A stretch of DNA of 39,920 nucleotides, taken from positions 1-39,920 of the forward strand of contig NZ_BDBA01000011.1 in NCBI RefSeq assembly GCF_001612745.1, read 5' to 3'. Each line of letters opens with the position of its first letter. Within the stretch, counting starts at the first letter, position 1. A model generated the notes under the pieces. The model did no database searches, was not told the DNA's origin, and saw only the letters and a program-made list of their open reading frames with translations. Origin of the DNA: Nocardia amamiensis NBRC 102102 (GTDB lineage Bacteria > Actinomycetota > Actinomycetes > Mycobacteriales > Mycobacteriaceae). Shown piece after piece: positions 24,498 to 32,939 of this stretch. The position numbers were made by a program, and so were the translations under genes.

Positions 24498-25388
24498 TCA
24501 GACCGTTTGGTCCGTGGCGAGCACACCCGCCCCCACCAGCGTGGCGCCGTGGGTGATGCGGGACAGTTCCACGCGCAGTCCGCGCAGGAAGTTCAGCCGG
24601 GCGTGCTCGTCAACCGAAGCACGCAATGGATCCCACAGCGGCGCACCGGATTGCGCGAAGCCGCCGCCGATCACCACCCGGTCGATGTCAAGGAGGGCGG
24701 CAGCAGAGGCGATGGCCGTGCCGAGCGCGGTGCCCGCCCGGTGCAGCGCGGCGATGGCGATCTGGTCGCCCGCGTGCGCGTCCTCGGCCAGCTGCGCCCC
24801 CGTGACGCCAGGCCACCCCTGCTCGCGCGCCCAGCGCACCGACGACATACCGCTGGCGACGGCTTCGACGCACCCGGCCCCGCCGCAGCCGCACGGCGTA
24901 TCCCAGCCCGGGACGACGATGTGCCCGACATGCCCGGCGTTGCCGGTGCGCCCGAGCAGCACCTTGCCGTCCGCGATCAGTCCGCCGCCGATTCCCGACG
25001 ACACGGTCATCGCCAGCGCATCGGGCACCCCGCGCAGCGCGCCGACGCGGTGCTCGGCCAACGCCAGGCAGGCGCCGTCCATGGCGAATCGAATCGTGGC
25101 CGAGGAAAACAGCTCCTGTACGGCGGCGACGATCCGGAACCCGGCTTTCCACTCGGGGATGTTCAACGGCCCGGTGACACCGGTCCGCACGTCTACCGGC
25201 CCGGCGGAACCGATCCCGACGGCGACGACCGGTTCCGTACCCGCCACCTCGAGCAGCAGTCCGCGACAGGCGTCCCACGCGCCCGTCTGCGGCACATCCA
25301 CCCGCCGCACGTCGCGAATCTCATAGCCGGGGTGCACTACCCCGGCCGCGAACTTCGTCGCGCCGATATCCAGAGCGAGTACCGCCAA
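24498..25388 (-). CDS. ROK-family sugar kinase
   Basis: This 296-aa protein shows the ROK layout: phosphate loop VLALDIGATKFAAGVV, SSGIGGGLIADGKVLLGRTGNAGHVGHIVV, and the zinc-binding ROK signature GWDTPCGCGGAGCVEAVASG. It lacks the N-terminal helix-turn-helix of ROK repressors such as Rv0485, so it is probably a glucokinase-like enzyme. The start is uncertain: TTG 25388 has AAGGGG 8 nt upstream and begins just before the conserved strand, while a GTG at 25439 would add 17 residues. It takes the place of the LysE-type gene found beside gpm1 in M. tuberculosis. Confidence 0.85.
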   Translation of the reverse strand: MAVLALDIGATKFAAGVVHPGYEIRDVRRVDVPQTGAWDACRGLLLEVAGTEPVVAVGIGSAGPVDVRTGVTGPLNIPEWKAGFRIVAAVQELFSSATIRFAMDGACLALAEHRVGALRGVPDALAMTVSSGIGGGLIADGKVLLGRTGNAGHVGHIVVPGWDTPCGCGGAGCVEAVASGMSSVRWAREQGWPGVTGAQLAEDAHAGDQIAIAALHRAGTALGTAIASAAALLDIDRVVIGGGFAQSGAPLWDPLRASVDEHARLNFLRGLRVELSRITHGATLVGAGVLATDQTV

Positions 25389-25472
25389 CGCCGTGCCCCT
25401 TCGCCGATCCGAGCCACCAGAGATTGTCGCGCAGAGCACGGGCCGGCGCGCCGGATCCGGCCAGCGACGTGC

Positions 25473-25976
25473 TCAGGGCTGGTCGGCGGAATCGACCAGA
25501 TGCTCGAAGGCGCGCAGATTCTGCAACGACTCGCCCCGCGAGACGCGCCACTTCCATTCGCGCCGAATGGATTCGGCGAAACCGAGTTCCAGCAGCACGT
25601 TGAAATCGGCGTCGACGGCCTCGAGGATCTGGCCGAACACCCGATCCAGTTCGTCGGCGGTGACGGCGTGCGCGGCCATCCGGCCGACCAGGTAGATGTC
25701 GCCGATCCGGTCCAGCGTGTAGGCCACGGCGTAGAGCCTGCGGTTGCGGCGCAGCAGGAACTTGTAGACGCCCTCGAAGTTCTCGTCCGGCTTGCGGCAG
25801 ACGAACGATTCGATCCGGATCCCGTGTTTGCCCAGCGTGAGCATCACTGTGGTCTTGAGCTTGCGCTCGCCGGGCAGAACGACGACGAAGGTCTCCTCGC
25901 CGGGCCGGGTGTACTCGATCTCCCTTTCGCGCAGTGTCTCGTCGATGAGCCGCGCGATCGCCTGTACCTCGTTCAC
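25473..25976 (-). CDS. YbjN-domain protein
   Basis: This 167-aa protein corresponds to Rv0487 and belongs to the YbjN/type III secretion chaperone-like fold group: a helix ([17 protein letters not shown]), strands ([33 protein letters not shown]), and a helical end. Function is unknown. The GTG at 25976 is preferred because it forms a GTGA overlap with the mshA stop and has GGGAG 7 nt upstream; a GTG at 26003 would overlap mshA by 31 nt. The coupling with mshA is conserved in mycobacteria, suggesting a link to mycothiol synthesis or to MshA itself. Confidence 0.85.
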   Translation of the reverse strand: MNEVQAIARLIDETLREREIEYTRPGEETFVVVLPGERKLKTTVMLTLGKHGIRIESFVCRKPDENFEGVYKFLLRRNRRLYAVAYTLDRIGDIYLVGRMAAHAVTADELDRVFGQILEAVDADFNVLLELGFAESIRREWKWRVSRGESLQNLRAFEHLVDSADQP

Positions 25977-27418
25977 CGGCGTGCTCCCATCCGGCGCCGC
26001 CACAGCGCCCGCGACCTGACCTGGCTGCTCTCGCCGAGGAGGGCGGCCGTCCGTTCGCCGGCCAGGTTGGTGCGCTCGCCGGAGACGCGGTCGTCGGCGT
26101 CGTCGCGCAACACGCTGTGTGCGAGGCCACGACCGCCGAGCACCTCGCGATCAGCACGGAAACCGGCCAGCGCCGCGGAGTAGCTGGCGAGCAGACCGTC
26201 CGCGGTGTGTGCCCAGGAGAAGTTCGCGGCGTGCGCGACGGCTCGCTCGCTCATCCGGTGCAGCCGATCCGGGTCGTCGAGCAGCAGGCGTAGCGCTCCC
26301 GCCCAGTCCGAGGTGCGGTGCCCCGGGACGAGCAGGCCGGAGTCCTCGTGCCGCACGGCCGTGCCGAGACCGCCGACGTCGGCTGCGAGCACCGGGGTGC
26401 CGCTGGCCTGCGCCTCGATCGCGACCAAGCCGAAGGACTCGTTGTAGCTCGGCACCGCGACGAGGTCGGCGGCGCGGTAGACCAGCACCAGCCGGTCCGG
26501 CGGCTGCGGTGGCAGGAAGCTGACCCGCTCGGCGATGCCCAGTTCCGCGGCCAGCTCGATCAGCGCGTCGGGTCGCTCGAGGCCGCTGCCGGATGGTCCC
26601 CCGACGATGAGTACGCGCAGTGCGCGTTCCGGGTCGTCTCGCAGCACCTCGGCCGCGGCACGCACCAGCACGTCGGGCGCCTTCAGCGGCTGGATGCGAC
26701 CGACGAACGCGACGATCTGCTCGTCGGCGGCCAACCCGAGTGCCGCCCGCGCGGCGGCCCGGTCGCCTGGGCGATAGCAGGTCAGATCCGCGCCGGGGGG
26801 CACCACATCGATCCGCTCGGCGTCGGCGCCGTAGAGCTCGACCAGCTGGCGGGCCTCCTGGGCGGTGTTCGCGACCAGCCGATCGGACTCCGCGATCACC
26901 TGCTTCTCCCCGATCTCGCGGGTCGCCGGTTCCGGGCAGTCGCCCTCGGCCAGTGCCGCGTTCTTCACCGCCGCGAGCGTGTGCGCGGTGTGCACCAGCG
27001 GCACCCGCCACCGGTCCCTGGCCAGCCAGCCGACTTGACCGGACAGCCAGTAGTGCGAGTGCACCAGGTCGTAGTAACCGGGCAGGTGCCTGGCCTCCTG
27101 GCGCAGTACCTCCGCCGTGAACGCGCACAGCTGCGTGGGCAGATCGTGCTTGTCCAGCCCTTCGAACGGTCCGGCCACCACGTTGCGCACGAGCACGCCG
27201 GGCGCGGCCTCCTGGACGGGTGGGACGTTCGAGGCGGTGGCGCGGGTGAAGATCTCCACCTCGGTGCCGCGTCGAGCCAGCTCAACGGCCGTTTGCAGGA
27301 CATAGACGTTCATACCGCCCGCGTCGCCGGTCCCTGGCTGGGCGAGTGGTGAGGTGTGCACCGATAGCACGGCGATACGGTTCGGCCGTAGGTCCAGGCG
27401 CTGACTCACACTCTCCAT
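25973..27418 (-). CDS. mshA: MshA, D-inositol-3-phosphate glycosyltransferase
   Basis: This 481-aa GT4-type glycosyltransferase makes the first mycothiol intermediate from UDP-GlcNAc and 1D-myo-inositol 3-phosphate. It carries [20 protein letters not shown] at the N-terminus, [30 protein letters not shown], and the donor-binding [19 protein letters not shown] with the EX7E motif. The ATG at 27418 is kept, although GTG 27409 has GGAG 4 nt upstream and could be the true start. Mycothiol is the main thiol buffer of actinobacteria. A perfect 14-bp palindrome GCACGGCGCCGTGC (27422-27435) and a CRP-type site lie upstream. Confidence 0.95.
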   Translation of the reverse strand: MESVSQRLDLRPNRIAVLSVHTSPLAQPGTGDAGGMNVYVLQTAVELARRGTEVEIFTRATASNVPPVQEAAPGVLVRNVVAGPFEGLDKHDLPTQLCAFTAEVLRQEARHLPGYYDLVHSHYWLSGQVGWLARDRWRVPLVHTAHTLAAVKNAALAEGDCPEPATREIGEKQVIAESDRLVANTAQEARQLVELYGADAERIDVVPPGADLTCYRPGDRAAARAALGLAADEQIVAFVGRIQPLKAPDVLVRAAAEVLRDDPERALRVLIVGGPSGSGLERPDALIELAAELGIAERVSFLPPQPPDRLVLVYRAADLVAVPSYNESFGLVAIEAQASGTPVLAADVGGLGTAVRHEDSGLLVPGHRTSDWAGALRLLLDDPDRLHRMSERAVAHAANFSWAHTADGLLASYSAALAGFRADREVLGGRGLAHSVLRDDADDRVSGERTNLAGERTAALLGESSQVRSRALWRRRMGARR

Positions 27419-27461
27419 AGTGCACGGCGCCGTGCCGGTCTCAGACGCCCTGACCGCACCA

Positions 27462-27477
27462 AGTGAGAGCGATCACA
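27462..27477 (-). promoter_or_regulatory. CRP/GlxR-type binding site upstream of mshA
   Basis: On the minus strand the site reads TGTGATCGCTCTCACT, matching TGTGA-N6-TCACA at 9 of 10 core positions, the consensus shared by mycobacterial CRP and corynebacterial GlxR. It starts at the end of a TACTGT -10-like box (27477-27482), about 44 nt before the mshA ATG. Confidence 0.6.
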
Positions 27478-27493
27478 CAGTAGATGCCAGGGA

Positions 27494-28315
27494 TCACAGC
27501 TCAGCGGCGAACGCGGTCACCTCGGCGACGAACCGGGAGCGATCCTCGATGAACAAGCCGTGCTGGGCGCCGTCCCAGAACGACGCGCGTGCGTCCGGAA
27601 CGGTATCGACGATGTAGCGGCCGTTCTCGATCGGAACGATCCGATCGTCGGTCCCATGCATGACGAGCACCGGAATATCCAGCCCGCGTAGCGTTTCGGT
27701 GTTGTCGACAGTCCGATAGAACAGCGCTTTGCGCACCCGGGGTGCAGTGGCGAGACCGGCCCCGAACAGGCGCTGGGCATCCGGCCCCTTGTCCGCGCCC
27801 GGCCCGGTGCTGGCATCGCCGAACGCACCGAAGGCCCGCACCGCGCGGCCCGCGCTCTCCTCGAAGACGCCCGGAATCGCCTCCCGCATGAGGCTGCCGG
27901 TCGCCGCGCCCGGCACACCCGGGCCGATATTCGCCATCGAGCCGCTGTAGACGACGCCCGCGACGGCATGCGCGCCGTAGGCGGTGAGGTAATCCGACAG
28001 CACGATCCCGCCGTAGGACCAGCCCAGCAACACCGCGCCCGACGCGATGCGCTCGGCGGCCAGCACCGCCGCGACGTCGGCCGCCCAGTTCTTAGGATCG
28101 TCGTAGCCAGCGGCGGGCGCGTCGGAGTAGCCGTGGCCGCGCAGGTCGACGGCGACCACACGGAAGTGCGCGGCGAGGTCGTCCGCGGACGCGCCCCAGC
28201 AGCGCAGATTCGCCGACCAGCCGTGCAGCAGCACCAGCGGGCGGGCGTCGTCCGACCCGCTCACCCGGTAGACGATGGTCGTTCCGTCCGCGCTCACCAC
28301 ATCCCGAATAGGCAC
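27494..28315 (-). CDS. Alpha/beta hydrolase
   Basis: This 273-aa protein has a canonical alpha/beta hydrolase core: LVLLHGWSANLRCWG as oxyanion loop, VVAVDLRGHGYSD, nucleophile elbow LLGWSYGGIV, acid strand LVMHGTDDRIVP and a late His in WDGAQHGLFIED. It resembles non-heme peroxidase/esterase-type members; the substrate is unknown. The GTG at 28315 is preferred: TAGCCT ends 7 nt before it, predicting a leaderless message, and residues further upstream (to 28372) show no family similarity. It is divergent from an SDR gene. Confidence 0.85.
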   Translation of the reverse strand: MPIRDVVSADGTTIVYRVSGSDDARPLVLLHGWSANLRCWGASADDLAAHFRVVAVDLRGHGYSDAPAAGYDDPKNWAADVAAVLAAERIASGAVLLGWSYGGIVLSDYLTAYGAHAVAGVVYSGSMANIGPGVPGAATGSLMREAIPGVFEESAGRAVRAFGAFGDASTGPGADKGPDAQRLFGAGLATAPRVRKALFYRTVDNTETLRGLDIPVLVMHGTDDRIVPIENGRYIVDTVPDARASFWDGAQHGLFIEDRSRFVAEVTAFAAEL

Positions 28316-28322
28316 GGCACTC

Positions 28323-28379
28323 AGGCTAACCGTGATCCCGGCGACAGCTCGGCCCTGGCAAACAACGCGCACTTAGGAT
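28323..28379. promoter_or_regulatory. Mirror-image divergent leaderless promoters
   Basis: TAGCCT on the minus strand (28323-28328) lies 7 nt before the hydrolase GTG, and TAGGAT on the plus strand (28374-28379) lies 7 nt before the SDR ATG. Neither gene has a Shine-Dalgarno sequence. Confidence 0.5.
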
Positions 28380-28386
28380 CACGGGC

Positions 28387-29121
28387 ATGAGTACTCGCAC
28401 CGCCGTCGTCACCGGAGCCAGCTCGGGAATCGGGGAAGCCACCGCCCGTGAGCTGGCCGCGCAGGGCTATCACGTCTACGTCGGCGCCCGCAGGCTCGAC
28501 CGGCTGCACCGCCTCGCCGACGACATCGGCGGCACCGCACTGGAACTCGACGTCACCTCCGAGGAGTCGGTGCGCTCGTTCACCGACGCGGTCGAGCAGG
28601 TCGACGTGCTGGTCAACAATGCGGGCGGCGCGAAGGGCCTGGCTCCGGTCGCCGAAGCCGACCTGGACGACTGGCGCTGGATGTGGGAGACCAACGTACT
28701 CGGCACGCTGCGCGTCACGAAGGCCCTGCTGCCCAAGCTGATCGATTCCGGCGACGGATTGATCGTCACCGTCACATCGGTGGCCGCGTTCACCGCCTAC
28801 GACAACGGCTCCGGCTACACCTCGGCCAAGCACGCGCAGGCCGTGCTGCACCGCACCTTGCGCGGCGAACTGCTCGGACAGCCGGTGCGGCTGACCGAGA
28901 TCGCCCCTGGCGCAGTGGAAACCGAGTTCTCCCTGGTGCGCTTCGACGGCGACGAAGAGCGCGCCGCGAAGGTGTACGAGGGCATCGACCCGCTGGTGGC
29001 CCAGGACATCGCGGAGATCATCGGCTTCGTGGCATCGCGGCCCCCGCACGTGAACCTGGACCAGATCATCGTGAAGCCGCGCGACCAGGCCGACCCGGGC
29101 CGATTCGCCCGTCGCGGCTAG
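28387..29121 (+). CDS. Short-chain dehydrogenase/reductase
   Basis: This 244-aa classical SDR has the cofactor loop VTGASSGIGEAT, NNAGG (NNAG motif), the catalytic Ser in VTVTSVAAF and YTSAKHAQ (YxxxK). Basic residues after the second strand (GARRLDRLHRL) favour NADPH. It corresponds to Rv0484c; such proteins (YdfG-like) oxidise small hydroxy acids or serine-type substrates, but the actual substrate is unknown. The ATG lies 7 nt after TAGGAT, so the message is probably leaderless. Confidence 0.9.
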   Translation: MSTRTAVVTGASSGIGEATARELAAQGYHVYVGARRLDRLHRLADDIGGTALELDVTSEESVRSFTDAVEQVDVLVNNAGGAKGLAPVAEADLDDWRWMWETNVLGTLRVTKALLPKLIDSGDGLIVTVTSVAAFTAYDNGSGYTSAKHAQAVLHRTLRGELLGQPVRLTEIAPGAVETEFSLVRFDGDEERAAKVYEGIDPLVAQDIAEIIGFVASRPPHVNLDQIIVKPRDQADPGRFARRG

Positions 29122-29195
29122 GGCGCCCGTCCTCAGCTGAGCCGTTAGCATCCCAGGGACCGAACACAGGACATCGGATGGGAGTGGTTCGGCGC

Positions 29196-29663
29196 ATGTT
29201 CAAAGGCTTCAAAGAGTTCCTGATGCGCGGGAACGTCATCGACCTCGCGGTCGCGGTCGTCGTGGGCACCGCGTTCACCGCCGTGGTGACCTCGGTGACG
29301 AAAGGCGTGATCAATCCTCTGCTCGCCGTCTTCGGTAGCACCAACGAGCTGGGCCTGGGCGTACAGCTGATGCCATCCAAGCCCGCAACGTTCATCGCCG
29401 TCGGGCCGATCATCACAGCCGTCATCGATTTCGTGATGGTTGCGGCAGTGCTGTACTTCGTGCTGATCCTGCCGATGAAGACGATCAAGAACCGCTTCGG
29501 CACCACCAAGGCTGCCGAGCCCACCGAGATCGAGCTGTTGATCGAGATCCGCGACCTGCTCGCCGAACGACACGAGGCGGTTCGCGCCGAACACGCCGCC
29601 GACCGCCACGTCGAGCAAGAGCAGGAGCCGAGCGCGGTCGGTGGGATCAAGAACCCCAGCTGA
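29196..29663 (+). CDS. mscL: MscL, large-conductance mechanosensitive channel
   Basis: The 155-aa protein starts MFKGFKEFLMRGNVIDLAVAVVVGTAF, the MscL N-terminal helix and first membrane segment. A second membrane helix follows (VIDFVMVAAVLYFVLILPMK), then a cytoplasmic helix (EIELLIEIRDLLAE) and a charged tail. The pentameric channel opens under membrane tension to release solutes on hypo-osmotic shock. The ATG at 29196 gives the family-standard N-terminus; ATG 29178 (AGGA upstream) would add six residues. TAGCAT (29147-29152) is a likely -10 box. A CTCAGCTGAG palindrome (29132-29141) lies before it. Confidence 0.93.
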   Translation: MFKGFKEFLMRGNVIDLAVAVVVGTAFTAVVTSVTKGVINPLLAVFGSTNELGLGVQLMPSKPATFIAVGPIITAVIDFVMVAAVLYFVLILPMKTIKNRFGTTKAAEPTEIELLIEIRDLLAERHEAVRAEHAADRHVEQEQEPSAVGGIKNPS

Positions 29664-29805
29664 CCGGGCCGTATGCTGCGGCTGCCGCCGTGTCATACGA
29701 ACGCGCAGCTGGAACCGCGGCCGATCAACACCAGGTCTGCTGCCGACGCAACGCATCGGCCCACCCCGATTTTTCGAGCGGAGCGAGACCGAGCATTCCC
29801 CGTTC

Positions 29806-29824
29806 GCAGCGCCGCAGGCGCTGC
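29806..29824. terminator. Hairpin between convergent mscL and L,D-transpeptidase genes
   Basis: GCAGCGCC (29806-29813) and GGCGCTGC (29817-29824) form an 8-bp stem with a GCA loop, within the 175-nt convergent gap. The gap also carries a GAGCGGAGCGAG motif (29776-29787), like those in the hem operon mini-ORFs, and a CGTATG/CATACG pair near 29670-29700. Confidence 0.5.
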
Positions 29825-29838
29825 AAATCGAACACAGC

Positions 29839-31071
29839 TCAGCGGCCGCCGGCTGGCTGCGGCGGCACTGGCGTGGCCGACACCACCGCCGACGGTGCAC
29901 CCTGCAACGCCGACATGCTCTTCCAGGTGTTCCAGTCGATGGTCCAGTCATAGAGGTCGCCGTCTGCGGCGGAGAGCGGGATCGACGTTCCGGTCACCTC
30001 CACCGGATCGCCGTAGAGCGCGGTGGGGAAATAGGCCTGCGCGTCGGCGGGCGAGAGATTGATGCAACCATTGGTGACGTTCGCCGAACCCTGTGCCGAG
30101 AGCGATTCCGGATTGGCGTGGATGAATTCGCCGTTGTTGGAGATGCGGACCGCCCAGCGTTCGCGGACATTGGTGTAGTACGGCGGATTCGACATCATGA
30201 AGTCTTCGTACTTCTCGGTGACCACGTGAATGCCGGACCGGGTGACGTTGCGTGGCTCATTGCCCTCGCCATAGCTGACCCCGAAATCGAACACGGTCTG
30301 TCCTTCGCGGACCACCTGCATGCGGTGGCTCGGCGCGTTCGCCTCGACGATCTGGCTGCGGCCGATGCGGAAGTCCGAGGTCAGATCGGAATAACCGTAA
30401 CTGCCGCCACCCAGGTCGAGTCCGTAGAGCCGCGCCGAGACGTGCACGGTTGTGCCGGGCGTCCAGTAGTTCTTCGGACGCCAGTGCACCCGCGAACCGC
30501 CGTCGTCCGGAAACCAGGCCCACGCGCCCTCGGTGGGCGGGTCGGTGGTGACCGTGAGGGCCTTCTCCACCGCGGCCTTGTTCGAGACGGATGACTTGAA
30601 CTGCAGGACGATCGGCGCGGCGATGCCGACCTCCTGGTTGTCGCCGATATTGATGGTCGTGGGAACTGTGCTCTTCGGCGCGAGCGTGCGGAACGAACCC
30701 TCGATCGGAATCGGCTTGCCATCGGTCCCGACCGCGGTGCCCGACCAGCTGTAGGTGGCGTCGTAGCCGAGCGGCTCGGTGATGGCGTAACCGCGCTTGT
30801 CCGGGGCGAGTTCGCCGCGGACCTGCTTGCCCGCGGCGTTGGTCAGCGCGATCTGGTCGATCGTCCCGTCGCTGATCGTCACCGAGACCGGCGCGGTCGG
30901 GTTGACGTTCGCGGCGTCGTCGGCGGGAGCCAACGTCGCCTTGGCGATCGGGCCGGCGTCGCGGCCGCCTGCCGCGCCGCGGTCGATCGTGCATCCGGCC
31001 ACCAGGGCGACGACCGCCAGCACGGCCGATACCGTGGCCACCCGGCGGGGCATCATCGGTCGGTCGCTCAT
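29839..31071 (-). CDS. L,D-transpeptidase lipoprotein (LprQ/LdtMt5-like)
   Basis: This 410-aa lipoprotein has a lipobox LVAGC (Cys27), two Ig-like domains (about 45-240, with the YNPTAPVSV-type start ANVNPTAPVSVTI) and a C-terminal YkuD catalytic domain (about 240-385). His318 (FIHANPESL) and Cys336 (NVTNGCINLS) form the active site. It makes 3-3 cross-links in peptidoglycan. The motif reads NGC where most family members have HGC; from memory the LdtMt5 branch differs similarly. A Pro/Ala-rich tail follows. The ATG lies 7 nt after TAGATT, predicting leaderless expression. It lies next to murB, as in M. tuberculosis. Confidence 0.92.
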   Translation of the reverse strand: MSDRPMMPRRVATVSAVLAVVALVAGCTIDRGAAGGRDAGPIAKATLAPADDAANVNPTAPVSVTISDGTIDQIALTNAAGKQVRGELAPDKRGYAITEPLGYDATYSWSGTAVGTDGKPIPIEGSFRTLAPKSTVPTTINIGDNQEVGIAAPIVLQFKSSVSNKAAVEKALTVTTDPPTEGAWAWFPDDGGSRVHWRPKNYWTPGTTVHVSARLYGLDLGGGSYGYSDLTSDFRIGRSQIVEANAPSHRMQVVREGQTVFDFGVSYGEGNEPRNVTRSGIHVVTEKYEDFMMSNPPYYTNVRERWAVRISNNGEFIHANPESLSAQGSANVTNGCINLSPADAQAYFPTALYGDPVEVTGTSIPLSAADGDLYDWTIDWNTWKSMSALQGAPSAVVSATPVPPQPAGGR

Positions 31072-31078
31072 TTTCTCG

Positions 31079-31084
31079 AATCTA
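31079..31084 (-). promoter_or_regulatory. -10 box (TAGATT) of leaderless L,D-transpeptidase gene
   Basis: TAGATT ends 7 nt before the ATG at 31071, and no Shine-Dalgarno sequence is present. It separates expression of this gene from murB upstream. Confidence 0.5.
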
Positions 31085-31151
31085 CGCGCGGCACAGGGCC
31101 GGACACGTTGGCGCAGCGTGTGGCGTCGCTTTCAGTCGATCACGCCGACGA

Positions 31152-32246
31152 TCACAGTGTGACGCCGACGGTGACCGGTTCCGGTTCCAACCGGATCCCG
31201 AATCGGTCGGCGACGCCGTCGCGCACCGTTCTCGCCAGCGCCACCAGATCAGCCGCGCTGGCGCTGCCGCGATTGGTCAGCGCCAGCGTGTGTTTGGTCG
31301 ACAGCCGGGCCGGCGCCTCGGCATCGGGGAATCCTTTCCGGAAACCCGCCCGCTCGATCAGCCAGCCCGCGGAGAACTTGACGCCGCCGGCCGCCGGGTA
31401 AGTCGGCACCGTGACATCGCCCACATGGGCGGCGATCGCGGCCCGGACCTGCGCCACCCGGTCTTGGGCGACCACCGGGTTGGTGAAGAACGATCCCGCG
31501 CTCCAGGTGTCGTGGTCGGCCGGGTCGAGCACCATGCCCTTGCCCGCGCGCAGCCGCAGCACCGCCTGCCTGACCTGCGGCGCGGGCCGGGACTCCCCCA
31601 CCTCGGCGCCCAGCGCGGCGGCCAGCTCGCCGTAGCGCAGCGCAACGCTGGAACCGTCGGTGCGCAGCGCGAAATCGACCGCGAGCACCACGGCGTCGTC
31701 GCGGTGCTTCAACACGCTGGTGCGGTAGCCGAAACCGAGCTCGTCGGGCGCCACCCAGCGGATCTCGCCGCTGGCACGGTCCAGCAGACGCACTCGGCGC
31801 AGCAGGGTGGCCACCTCGGCGCCGTACGCGCCGACGTTCTGCACCGGCGTCGCCCCCGCCGAGCCGGGAATGCCGGACAGGCATTCCAGCCCGCCGAATC
31901 CGGCGGCGACTGTGGCGTCCACCACGTCATCCCAGTTTGCTCCGGCTTCCGCGACCACGCCGTCGGCACCGATCTCGACGCCTGTGGTGGCGACACGGAC
32001 CACAACGCCGTCGAAACCGTCATCGCCGACAAGCAGATTCGAGCCACCCGCCAGCAACAGCGCCGGGACCCCCGCGACGTCCAGCGCGCGCACCGTCGCG
32101 ACCAGCGCTTCTGTCGTCGCGCACTCGGCGACCAGGGCGGGTCCGCCGACCCGCAGCGTGGTCAGCTCCGCCAGCCGCACGTCCTCGCGCAGCCGCGCGC
32201 CGGTGTCGGCGAGAAGATCCGACAGCACCAAACGTGAAGTTCGCAC
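31152..32246 (-). CDS. murB: MurB, UDP-N-acetylenolpyruvoylglucosamine reductase
   Basis: This 364-aa flavoenzyme reduces the enolpyruvyl group to give UDP-MurNAc in peptidoglycan synthesis. Its FAD domain shows [28 protein letters not shown] and [26 protein letters not shown]; the second domain has GYRTSVLKH, the catalytic Ser region SFFTNPVV, and the closing [10 protein letters not shown]. The GTG at 32246 is chosen because a TACCGT box (32252-32257) ends 5 nt before it, and the open frame further upstream looks non-coding. It is divergent from the first DUF2505 gene. Confidence 0.94.
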   Translation of the reverse strand: MRTSRLVLSDLLADTGARLREDVRLAELTTLRVGGPALVAECATTEALVATVRALDVAGVPALLLAGGSNLLVGDDGFDGVVVRVATTGVEIGADGVVAEAGANWDDVVDATVAAGFGGLECLSGIPGSAGATPVQNVGAYGAEVATLLRRVRLLDRASGEIRWVAPDELGFGYRTSVLKHRDDAVVLAVDFALRTDGSSVALRYGELAAALGAEVGESRPAPQVRQAVLRLRAGKGMVLDPADHDTWSAGSFFTNPVVAQDRVAQVRAAIAAHVGDVTVPTYPAAGGVKFSAGWLIERAGFRKGFPDAEAPARLSTKHTLALTNRGSASAADLVALARTVRDGVADRFGIRLEPEPVTVGVTL

Positions 32247-32321
32247 GCCACACGGTAGCGTGCGTACTACACCGCAGCATTCGCGCTGCACCACAGGATG
32301 CCCGCCACAGACACCGCACGG

Positions 32322-32327
32322 TAGCGT
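32322..32327 (+). promoter_or_regulatory. -10 box (TAGCGT) of the first DUF2505 gene
   Basis: TAGCGT lies 8 nt before the ATG at 32336. The same CGGTAGCGTG decamer occurs at 32253-32262 next to the murB start; whether it is a shared regulatory element or chance is open. Confidence 0.45.
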
Positions 32328-32335
32328 GTGGACCC

Positions 32336-32821
32336 ATGGCTACACCGCTGGCGTATACGGCCCGCTACTCGCATTCTCCCGCTACCGTGCGCGCGGCCTT
32401 CGCGAACGAGCTGTACTGGAAGGACCGCATCACCGAGGTCGGCGGCCCGAACGCCCGCCTGGAGTCGGTCACCGTCAGCGGTGACGAGGTGCGCGTCGAG
32501 ATGGCGCAGGCCATCGCCGCGGAAAAGCTGCCGCCCGCGATCACCGCCGTCCGCCCCGGTGACCTGGTCATCCCCCGCGTCGAGCACTGGAGCGGCGACT
32601 CCGCCACCTTCGAAGCGCGCGTCGACGGTGCGCCTGCCCAAGTGCGCGGCACCGTCACGCTCTCCGCCGAGAGCTCCGGCACCACCGTCGCCGTCGAGGG
32701 AACCATCGAGGTGAAGATCCCGCTGTTCGGCGGCAAGATCGAGAAGGCGATCCACGAGCACCTCACCGAACTGCTGAAGAACGAGGCGGAGTTCACCGAG
32801 AAGTGGATCGCGTCGCACTGA
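32336..32821 (+). CDS. DUF2505 protein, copy 1
   Basis: This 161-aa protein and the next gene share the DUF2505 pattern: an N-terminal [26 protein letters not shown], a central strand set ([14 protein letters not shown]) and a late [32 protein letters not shown] helix. I believe the family has the START/Bet v1-like fold, which has a cavity for a lipid or other hydrophobic ligand, but its function is not established. Rv0481c is the M. tuberculosis member in this place. Translation is probably leaderless from 32336. Confidence 0.85.
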   Translation: MATPLAYTARYSHSPATVRAAFANELYWKDRITEVGGPNARLESVTVSGDEVRVEMAQAIAAEKLPPAITAVRPGDLVIPRVEHWSGDSATFEARVDGAPAQVRGTVTLSAESSGTTVAVEGTIEVKIPLFGGKIEKAIHEHLTELLKNEAEFTEKWIASH

Positions 32822-32925
32822 TTCGCGCCGAAAGCGGGCACTGGGTCCGGCCACATCCGCCAATGCCGCCTTTGGGTGACCTCCGCAGACCACCCGCCCG
32901 CCGAAGTACCTGTTACCGGACCCAG

Positions 32926-32931
32926 TAACCT
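32926..32931 (+). promoter_or_regulatory. -10 box (TAACCT) of the second DUF2505 gene
   Basis: TAACCT lies 8 nt before the ATG at 32940 without a ribosome site, so the second copy and the methyltransferase behind it seem to have their own leaderless promoter. Confidence 0.45.
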
Positions 32932-32939
32932 GTGAGCCC

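Noticed and set aside
20569..26183. Very long plus-strand ORFs (924 aa at 20569-23343 and 960 aa at 23301-26183)
   Set aside because: They run antisense to the secreted hydrolase, gpmA, the ROK kinase and the YbjN-like gene, show no domains, and have the Arg/Pro/Gly/His-rich composition typical of antisense frames in high-GC DNA.
27422..27435. 14-bp palindrome GCACGGCGCCGTGC before mshA as an operator
   Set aside because: It is entirely GC-type in a GC-rich region and lies within 20 nt of the start codon. I could not tell it from chance, so it is mentioned only in the mshA entry.
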